Shown in pieces: positions 7,427-11,813 of a stretch of DNA of 11,813 nucleotides. The notes below the pieces were generated by a model. The model did not search any database. It saw nothing but the letters and a program-made list of their open reading frames with translations, and was not told the DNA's origin. The position numbers and the translations under genes were made by a program. Source of the stretch: CAYQSU01 sp964420325 (GTDB taxonomy: Bacteria > Pseudomonadota > Alphaproteobacteria > Rhodospirillales > Defluviicoccaceae); NCBI GenBank assembly GCA_964420325.1, contig CAYQSU010000083.1, positions 1 to 11,813 on the forward strand, in the 5' to 3' direction. Position 1 is the stretch's first letter, and every line of letters begins with the position of its first letter.

Positions 7427-8023
7427 GTGGCGGAGGCGCTCGCCCGCTTCCCCGACGCGGCCTACATCCATCCCTCGGTGCTTCTGTTCGGAGAGGTCTC
7501 CGTAGCAGAGGGCGCCAGCCTGTGGCCCTACGTCGTGATCCGCGCAGAGATGCACGAGGTGCGCATCGGCCGCTTCACCAACGTCCAGGACTTCGTCATG
7601 ATCCACGTCGGCTACGACACGCCCACCGTGGTCGGCGACCACTGTTCGATCACCCACCACGCCGCCCTGCACGGTTGCACGATCGGCGACAACTGCCTCG
7701 TCGGCATCAACGCAACGCTGATGGACGGCGTCGTCGTCGGCGAGAACTCGATCGTCGCCGGCCACGCCCTCGTCAGCGAGGGAACCGTCGTTCCGCCCAA
7801 CTCGATCGCCATGGGCACGCCGGCGCGGGTGGTCAGGCGACGCAACAACTTCGTCGCCAACCGCCTGAACGCGGCGATGTATCACCGCAACGCCCTCGCC
7901 TTCCGTGCCGGCGACCATCGCGCCTGGACCGGCTCCGGCCACGATGCCTTCATGCGCGAGGAGAAACGCCGTCTCGAGGCGCTGTTTGCGGAGCGCTGCG
8001 ACGAGAGGCCGCTGTCCGACTAG
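7427..8023 (+). CDS. gamma-class carbonic anhydrase-like hexapeptide-repeat protein
   Basis: This is a 198-residue left-handed beta-helix protein starting at GTG 7427, with GGAG ten bases upstream inside the guaB stop region. Hexapeptide repeats run from about residue 14 to 135 (IHPSVL, VSVAEGASLWPYVVIR, VRIGRFTNVQD, TIGDNCLVG, VVVGENSIVAG). Candidate metal ligands are His60, His77 and His82, whose 17/5 spacing fits the short-loop gamma carbonic anhydrase subfamily. Arg39 and Gln54 sit at conserved active-site positions, but the usual Asp two residues after the Arg is Glu41 here. The helical tail after 145 (MYHRNALAFRAGDHRAW onward) is longer than in minimal members. Trimeric carbonic anhydrase-like activity is possible, yet many homologues (YrdA, PaaY, CaiE groups) have weak or unknown activity. 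It is probably cotranscribed with guaB. Confidence 0.88.
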   Translation: MAEALARFPDAAYIHPSVLLFGEVSVAEGASLWPYVVIRAEMHEVRIGRFTNVQDFVMIHVGYDTPTVVGDHCSITHHAALHGCTIGDNCLVGINATLMDGVVVGENSIVAGHALVSEGTVVPPNSIAMGTPARVVRRRNNFVANRLNAAMYHRNALAFRAGDHRAWTGSGHDAFMREEKRRLEALFAERCDERPLSD

Positions 8024-9048
8024 TCACAATCGCCGCCCCACAGCTCGTCGACCCACTCCGGATGGTCGATGAACGGATTGCGGTTGCCCTGCCGTTCATG
8101 GATCCGGTCGTTGCGGCGCCGCTCCCAGGCGTTCACCGGGTCGGCCCGGTGCCAGGCGACCAGCGTGCAGAGCCGCCCCAGCCTCGGCTCCCCCACCCGG
8201 GTCTGCCCCGGGACGACGACGAGATCGGGCTCGCCGTCGCCCCCCTCGTAGCGGACGTCCATGTAGAAGACCATGCGCGCGACATCGCCCTTGACCCGGT
8301 CCGGCGGCTCGAACGAATCGCCGTCGATGCGCGCGCCGAGCGCCTCGCCGTGCGGCATGCCGCCCACGTCGAAATCGAGGTTGCCGCGGTCGGCGTTGAC
8401 GCTCACGTCGGCGGGCCGCAGGTGGTGGAGGTCGGTGTGGGGCCGCTGGTTCCGGGTCGGGAAGCCGTGGGAATGCGGCCAGACGTGCTCCCGGTTCCAG
8501 GCGTCGCCGTCGTTCTGGCCCTGCTCCCGGCGCGCCTTGGGCTGCGACCGTCCGGTGTAGAGGAGCATCACGTTGGCCGCATCGTCGGGGTCCTCGTCGG
8601 TGTGTTCGAGAGCGGCCCACACGTCGGCATAGGAAAGCTGACGGTGGCGACTGACGATGCCGTGCAGGGCGGCACGCAGCGCCTCTCCGGTCTTGCCGCG
8701 AGCGTCGTCGTAGTAGCCGCGGAGCGGGTCCGTATCGTCTCCGCCATATCCGTCGTCCGGCCTCCAGGCGCGGGCGGCGGCGAGGCAGTTCCGGTGCTCG
8801 TCCAGGGTGAGGAGGCGCGACACTGCCTTGAACCGCCGCTCGGCGATCTCGTCGCCGAAAGCTGCCGCCAACGCGTACCACTTGCAGGCCTCGGCATAGT
8901 CGAAGGCGCGGAGCGACCGGGTTCCTTCCTCGGCGAACCGCTCTGTTTCCGGCGTCGGTGCGCCGGTGGGAGCGTCGGCGGCGGATGCCCCGACGGACCA
9001 GACCATCGCCAGGAGGCCGGCAATCAGCATCCGGCTGGCATCAACCAT
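8020..9048 (-). CDS. secreted endonuclease I family nuclease with Sel1-like segment
   Basis: This is a 342-residue protein. The ATG at 9048 is chosen because AGAGGA lies eight bases upstream and a signal peptide follows (about 1-23, cleavage near ASA before AD); an in-frame ATG at 9030 is the alternative. A Sel1-like repeat is visible at about 47-75 (DYAEACKWYALAAAFGDEIAE). The endonuclease I domain fills about 105-335. It has NREHVWP (185-191) with His188 as the expected base of the beta-beta-alpha metal nuclease site, TDLHHLRP (205-212), RGNLDFD (221-227), ERRRNDRIHERQGNRNPFID (309-328) and a following HPE. E. coli EndA-type enzymes cut double-stranded DNA non-specifically in the periplasm or outside the cell, using Mg2+. 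All hallmark residues are present. It converges with the carbonic anhydrase gene, and the two stop codons overlap in CTAG at 8020-8023. Confidence 0.9.
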   Translation of the reverse strand: MVDASRMLIAGLLAMVWSVGASAADAPTGAPTPETERFAEEGTRSLRAFDYAEACKWYALAAAFGDEIAERRFKAVSRLLTLDEHRNCLAAARAWRPDDGYGGDDTDPLRGYYDDARGKTGEALRAALHGIVSRHRQLSYADVWAALEHTDEDPDDAANVMLLYTGRSQPKARREQGQNDGDAWNREHVWPHSHGFPTRNQRPHTDLHHLRPADVSVNADRGNLDFDVGGMPHGEALGARIDGDSFEPPDRVKGDVARMVFYMDVRYEGGDGEPDLVVVPGQTRVGEPRLGRLCTLVAWHRADPVNAWERRRNDRIHERQGNRNPFIDHPEWVDELWGGDCD

Positions 9049-9268
9049 CCCAGAGATCCTCTCTCCCGTCCGCCCGGCGCCTCCGCTCGTCCCTCTGCCG
9101 ACCGCCGATTGCCGAATGCAACCCTGCCGCGCCTTCCGACCGGTCGAACGCTGCTTTCTTAGGCACCACTGCCCAAAACGGCGGCTGGTCACCGGCATCC
9201 GCACCCACGGCAGCATTGCGCGCTCGGCCTCTTGTGATTGGCATTGCGCTTGCTTATGTCCTACCCGT

Positions 9269-9478
9269 ATGACGACCTACAGCATCGAACAGCACGGAAC
9301 CGGAGCCGAGCTCGTCTGTCGAGAGGGGGACAGGGTATACCGTCTGTGGTTTCCCTCAAGGGTCAAGGCGCTCTTGGCCAAGGCCCAGCTCGAGGCCAAC
9401 GCCCGTCTGGCGATCATCTTCAGCGCAACGCCCCGTCCGCCGTCGATGTCCAACGGCTGCAAGGCCGGCAATCGATAG
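9269..9478 (+). CDS. small orphan ORF, hypothetical 69-residue protein
   Basis: This is a short frame starting at ATG 9269 with no clear Shine-Dalgarno sequence. The first 47 or so residues (MTTYSIEQHGTG, LVCREGDRVYRLWFPSRV, LLAKAQLEANARLA) look like a folded small protein with a beta hairpin followed by a helix. The remainder (SATPRPPSMSNGCKAGNR) is low-complexity and runs into a decayed region. I do not recognise a family. A possible promoter (TTGTGA 9232-9237, 17-base spacer, TATGTC 9255-9260) would make the message almost leaderless, but the -10 match is poor. It may be the 5' remnant of a longer gene cut off by the mobile-element debris downstream, or a chance frame. No signal peptide or membrane segment is seen. 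Confidence 0.35.
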   Translation: MTTYSIEQHGTGAELVCREGDRVYRLWFPSRVKALLAKAQLEANARLAIIFSATPRPPSMSNGCKAGNR

Positions 9479-9859
9479 CGGCCCGAATCGGTGCGGGCCC
9501 GGCATCCGCCCGCCGGGCACCATCCGGCCGGGGTCCTTCGGTTCTGCCGGTGAGGATGAGGCGGGGTGCCTGGTCGCGATGTTCTGCGAAGTGCTCGAGG
9601 CCTTCGACGGTGCGCCGGCGTTCGCGGCCGCAGACCTGCCGCACGCCCGGCCAGGCGGCGAGATGGGCGTTCAGGCTCGCCGTGCTCTCCAGGCGCCGGA
9701 CCCCTCGGTGACCTCTTCCAATCCACTTGCAACGTCGGGGAACCCAATAACGCGTCGAGGCCTTCGCGCCAGGGTGAGGTGGACCCGGAGAATGGGATGA
9801 CGCCATGGTTCGTCAACCCTTTTCCAAAAGCGATTCCCCTGGCGTAGTCTAGACCCATA
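9479..9859. other. non-coding or decayed stretch before the low-GC island
   Basis: No convincing intact gene is present. Apart from the transposase fragment at about 9590-9720, the only structure seen is a hairpin: GCCCGGC at 9497-9503 pairs with GCCGGGC at 9512-9518 across an 8-base loop. No T-run follows, so a standard intrinsic terminator on the plus strand is not supported. Base composition changes from very GC-rich to more mixed near 9800. Confidence 0.5.
9590..9720 (-). pseudogene. decayed transposase fragment, ISAs1-like
   Basis: On the minus strand the translation of about 9720 down to 9590 gives RGHRGVRRLES, then TASLNAHLAAWPGVRQVC, then RERRRTVEG. This resembles the segment of ISAs1-like transposases that reads roughly KGHGRxExR, then a tryptophan-proline-glycine motif, then an arginine-rich RTxxG strand. 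Similarity fades on both sides: neither the DDE residues nor terminal repeats are visible. It is not a copy of the transposase at the left edge, whose matching stretch reads DHGRIETRTT and DWPGLQG. The call is made from memory of the family pattern and needs a translated search. It would mark an old insertion between the nuclease gene and the low-GC island. Confidence 0.4.
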
Positions 9860-9888
9860 TTGCCGTGGCGTTACCATTTCCGTATTCT
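9860..9888 (+). promoter_or_regulatory. possible promoter of pentapeptide-repeat gene
   Basis: TTGCCG at 9860-9865 and TATTCT at 9883-9888 each match the sigma70 consensus in four of six positions, with an ideal 17-base spacer. Transcription would begin near 9895, 30 bases before the ATG at 9925. This placement argues against the upstream in-frame GTG at 9865 as the true start. The match is moderate. Confidence 0.4.
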
Positions 9889-9924
9889 CTTGGGGTCTTG
9901 GTTCAGTATTATTGGACGTATTCA

Positions 9925-10515
9925 ATGGCCAACCGACGGCAGCGTTCCATGTTGAAGAAAGGTGTCCAAGCATGGAACACGTGGAGGCTTCAGAACGCTA
10001 TTCGTTCAGTGGACCTTCGCGGCGCGAGGCTCAGAGGATGGTCCTTGAAGAACGCCAACTTGAGCCGCGCGGACCTCAGCGCTTCCATTCTTTTTCTTGC
10101 GGATCTGGAGCGAGCCGATCTTCGCAGAGCGAACTTACGTAGAGCTGACCTCGGCGGCGCTCGACTGCCAGGCGTTGACCTCTGCTATGCGGACCTCAGC
10201 GAGGTGGACTGTCGTCCGATAGAGTTGGAGCCTTCTGTCCGTGAGTTCACGAATTTCCGCGAAGCACTGCTCTACGGGAGCTGTTTTGAAGCAGCAGATC
10301 TGCAAGGTGCAATACTCGCACACGCCAAAGCAAGTTGCGCGAATTTCAGAGGCGCAGATCTTCGCGAGGCTGACCTCAGTGGCGCTGACTTCAGACGAAC
10401 CACACTTGAAGACGCGAGTCTGGCCGGAGCGAATCTGAGCGGTGTTGACCTGAGGCATGCCTATCTCGCAGGTGCGAACCTCGATGGGGGCAAATCTAAC
10501 GAGCGCTCTGCTTGA
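9925..10515 (+). CDS. pentapeptide-repeat protein, N-terminal part before frameshift
   Basis: This is a 196-residue frame whose ATG at 9925 is followed by MLKKGVQAWNTWR (about 9-21), a leader typical of this family of pentapeptide-repeat proteins, and then repeats from about residue 28. The repeats follow A(D/N)LxX: for example RSVDL RGARL, KNANL SRADL, RRANL RRADL, RGADL READL SGADF, AGANL SGVDL. Leu or Phe at the centre of each turn should form a square right-handed beta-helix. One interruption (EPSVREFTNF, about 102-111) may be a loop. The register breaks only at the end (DGGKSNERSA, then stop), just after a run of five G at 10486-10490. The next frame continues the same register, so this is the 5' part of one gene. 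Start alternatives are GTG 9865 and ATG 9949. Base use is clearly less GC-rich than in neighbouring genes. Confidence 0.8.
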   Translation: MANRRQRSMLKKGVQAWNTWRLQNAIRSVDLRGARLRGWSLKNANLSRADLSASILFLADLERADLRRANLRRADLGGARLPGVDLCYADLSEVDCRPIELEPSVREFTNFREALLYGSCFEAADLQGAILAHAKASCANFRGADLREADLSGADFRRTTLEDASLAGANLSGVDLRHAYLAGANLDGGKSNERSA

Positions 10516-11287
10516 GGAGGTTGATTTCCGTGCCGCAAAACTCAGAGGGACGTCCTTTAAGAGGACAAATCTGACTGGAGCAAATCTAAGTGGAGCAGAT
10601 CTTCGGGGCAACGATTTCGAACAGAGCATGTTATGTGGAACACACTTGGCGCGAGCTGACCTCACCGGATGTCGAATCTACGGTATATCTTCGTGGGAAG
10701 TGAATTTGAATGGCGCTATACAGAGAGATATGGTAATAACAAGGAGCGATGAGCCGACAATCACGGTTGATAGTCTAGAGGTAGCACAATTCATTCACTT
10801 GCTTATACGCAACGAGAAAATACGATCTGTGATCAATAGCATAACCTGCAAAGTTGTCCTCATACTTGGTAGATTCTCTTCGGAAAAAAAACGCGTGTTG
10901 GACGCCCTGCGGAACGAATTGCGCAAACACGACTATGTGCCGATCCTATTCGATTTCGATCGGCCACAGAGCAAGGATTTCACCGGGACGCTCCAGACAC
11001 TTGCGAACATGGCGAAGTTCATAATTGCGGATCTGACGGACCCCATAAGCGTTCCTCATGAGCTCGCAACCATCGTACCGCGCATCGAGGTCCCTGTGCA
11101 GCCTATTCTTCTGGAGGGACAACAGCCATACGTGATGTTTGCTGATCTGGCGGACAAATACTATTGGGTTCTTCCGTTACATCGCTATTCAAGTGAGGAG
11201 AGCCTGATAGCTGAGATCGCAGATCGCGTGATTGATCCGGCGGAGGCGAAGGTTTCCGAGATCCGAGCAAAACTCCAGAATAGGTAG
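10484..11287 (+). CDS. pentapeptide-repeat protein, C-terminal part with alpha/beta domain
   Basis: This frame continues the protein above after a one-base shift. From the ATG at 10484 it is 267 residues; the frame is open from upstream of 10457. It begins with more pentapeptides (TSALL EEVDF RAAKL RGTSF KRTNL TGANL SGADL RGNDF), ending near NLNGA. A linker (about 85-120, DEPTITVDSLEVAQFIHLL) leads to an alpha/beta domain: strand VVLILGRFS, helix EKKRVLDALRNELRKHDY, strand VPILFDF, helix, strand FIIADLTD, then VPHELATIVP and strand VPVQPILL. I recall this linker-plus-domain arrangement in other bacterial pentapeptide-repeat proteins, without a known function. IADLTD...HEL resembles the active-site segment of nucleoside deoxyribosyltransferase-like and TIR-like folds, where the Glu is catalytic; that link is inference. 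With one G removed, 9925-11287 gives a single 453-residue protein. Confidence 0.78.
   Translation: MGANLTSALLEEVDFRAAKLRGTSFKRTNLTGANLSGADLRGNDFEQSMLCGTHLARADLTGCRIYGISSWEVNLNGAIQRDMVITRSDEPTITVDSLEVAQFIHLLIRNEKIRSVINSITCKVVLILGRFSSEKKRVLDALRNELRKHDYVPILFDFDRPQSKDFTGTLQTLANMAKFIIADLTDPISVPHELATIVPRIEVPVQPILLEGQQPYVMFADLADKYYWVLPLHRYSSEESLIAEIADRVIDPAEAKVSEIRAKLQNR
10486..10490 (+). other. frameshift site at G5 run
   Basis: The run GAT-GGGGG-CAAATCTAACG joins the two halves of the pentapeptide-repeat gene. With four G residues the reading is AGANL DGANL TSALL EEVDF, keeping the five-residue register exactly. With five it reaches TGA at 10513. The total length 9925-11287 is 1363 bases, and 1362 (454 codons including stop) after removing one. 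A single-base insertion in a homopolymer, biological or from sequencing, is the simplest explanation. Confidence 0.8.
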
Positions 11288-11453
11288 ACCATAGAGGAGA
11301 CTCCTGCGCTTTGCCATTAACAGGGGGCAGAATCGTTGCGGATTCAGGCGGGAGCGGCGCTGGGCGGGAGGAGGTCGGGGAGCGGCGGGATCATGGGGAG
11401 CGTGGAAATGAAGGGCAACCCCCGGACACAATGCGCCCTTCCGCTCCCCCTCC
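11288..11453. other. non-coding stretch after the pentapeptide gene
   Basis: No supported gene, promoter or terminator is seen. The sequence turns back to high GC within about 60 bases of the stop codon, which marks the right edge of the low-GC island near 11330. Confidence 0.5.
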
Positions 11454-11487
11454 CGTCATGGCCGTGCCCGTCACGGCCATCCACGCC
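11454..11487 (+). repeat. REP-like palindromic repeat, copy 1
   Basis: The element has CGTC, then ATGGCCGTG (11458-11466), loop CCCGT, then CACGGCCAT (11472-11480), then CCACGCC. The nine-base arms pair perfectly. The flanks CGTC and CCACG match the general form of a dispersed palindromic repeat common in alphaproteobacterial intergenic DNA, CGTCAT-stem-loop-stem-ATCCACG. Confidence 0.7.
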
Positions 11488-11594
11488 GCCGGCAGCGCCG
11501 CGTCCGGTGCGAGCGCCCCGAAGGCAGCCGGGCCGCGCTCCGGCGGACGGGGTCGGTGTCCCCCTCGCCGCCCGAGCCCCCGCCCGGCGTCCCG

Positions 11595-11630
11595 CCGTGG
11601 ATGACCGGGACACCTGCCCGGTCATGACGG
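11595..11630 (-). repeat. REP-like palindromic repeat, copy 2 (inverted)
   Basis: The arms ATGACCGGG (11601-11609) and CCCGGTCAT (11617-11625) pair perfectly over nine bases around a 7-base loop. Read on the minus strand, it has the same CGTCAT start and ATCCACGG end as copies 1 and 3, so it is the same family in the opposite orientation. Confidence 0.7.
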
Positions 11631-11678
11631 CCAGGGAAACGCCGCCGGTCCCGGCATCGACCGCGCCTCCAGCCCAGG

Positions 11679-11760
11679 CCCCCACGCGTCATTCCGGGCC
11701 CTGTCCCCCCACGCGTCATCACCGGGCCCTGTCCCCCCACGCGTCATCACCGGGCCCTGT
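11679..11760 (+). repeat. 28-bp tandem repeat, about three copies
   Basis: The unit is CCCCCC-ACGCGTCATCACCGGGCCCTGT. Copies lie at 11679-11704 (26 bases, with ATTCC in place of ATCACC and one C fewer), 11705-11732 and 11733-11760, the last two identical. Each unit contains the left half of the REP-like palindrome, so the array looks like partial duplication of that element. No spacers separate the units, so it is not a CRISPR array. Confidence 0.85.
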
Positions 11761-11776
11761 CCCGGTGATCCACGCC
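11742..11776 (+). repeat. REP-like palindromic repeat, copy 3
   Basis: ATCACCGGG (11746-11754) pairs perfectly with CCCGGTGAT (11761-11769) around CCCTGT, flanked by CGTC and CCACGCC as in the other copies. It is the only complete palindrome in the tandem array, formed where the last 28-bp unit meets its right arm. Confidence 0.75.
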
Positions 11777-11813
11777 GGCGCCCGCGCCGCGCCCGACGCG
11801 GCAGCGTGCCTCC

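Noticed and set aside
7522..9162. Plus-strand open frame of 546 codons
   Set aside because: It crosses from the carbonic anhydrase gene into the antisense of the endonuclease gene; both true genes have intact family motifs in other frames.
9497..9518. Intrinsic terminator hairpin
   Set aside because: The stem is good but no T-run follows on the plus strand, so it does not meet the usual terminator pattern.
10480..10520. Programmed ribosomal frameshift in the pentapeptide gene
   Set aside because: A +1 shift is needed, and the site lacks an upstream Shine-Dalgarno-like stimulator; GAGGAGG at 10514-10520 lies downstream. A one-base indel in the G run is simpler, though not excluded by sequence alone.
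11344..11685. Minus-strand frame with repeated MTRGG-like peptides
   Set aside because: It translates the palindromic and tandem repeats at the right edge; no start signal or domain is seen.
11679..11776. CRISPR-like array
   Set aside because: The repeats abut each other directly with no spacers, and only three copies exist; they are a tandem duplication of half a palindromic repeat.

Overview
The window is GC-rich (roughly 65-70 percent by eye) and looks like chromosomal DNA of an alphaproteobacterium, perhaps from the Rhodospirillales. The support is an alphaproteobacterial-style exported glycine-zipper protein, an exported four-cysteine hypothetical protein of a type I associate with that class, a guaB/gamma-carbonic-anhydrase pair, and CGTCAT...ATCCACG palindromic repeats. 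The species cannot be named from the sequence alone. No tRNA, rRNA, CRISPR array or convincing intrinsic terminator was found.

Left edge (1-1118): an ISAs1-family insertion sequence lies on the minus strand. Its transposase runs off the left edge but is otherwise intact, with all three acidic catalytic residues present. Its outer end is predicted near 1118, only about 60 bases before the next gene.

Core chromosomal block (1180-9048): two small exported proteins (a glycine-zipper protein and a four-cysteine hypothetical) form a likely operon. They converge on a minus-strand PEP-CTERM surface protein. Then come, on the plus strand, an alpha/beta hydrolase of unknown substrate, an MltF-like lytic transglycosylase with a fused solute-binding domain, guaB (IMP dehydrogenase, with a good sigma70-type promoter) and a gamma-class carbonic-anhydrase-like protein 7 bases after guaB. 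A secreted endonuclease I-family nuclease with a Sel1-like N-terminal segment faces this block, and its stop codon overlaps the carbonic anhydrase stop in a shared CTAG.

Accessory end (9049-11813): a small orphan ORF and a decayed stretch with remnant transposase similarity are followed by a clearly less GC-rich island (about 9900-11290; one 60-base stretch counted gives 45 percent GC). The island holds a pentapeptide-repeat protein with a C-terminal alpha/beta domain that may be TIR-like or deoxyribosyltransferase-like. The gene is split by a one-base shift at a run of five G residues. Removing one G restores both the 5-residue repeat register and a single 453-residue frame. The window ends in very GC-rich non-coding DNA with three palindromic repeats of one family and a 28-bp tandem array. 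The pentapeptide gene is the best candidate for an acquired and little-described system.
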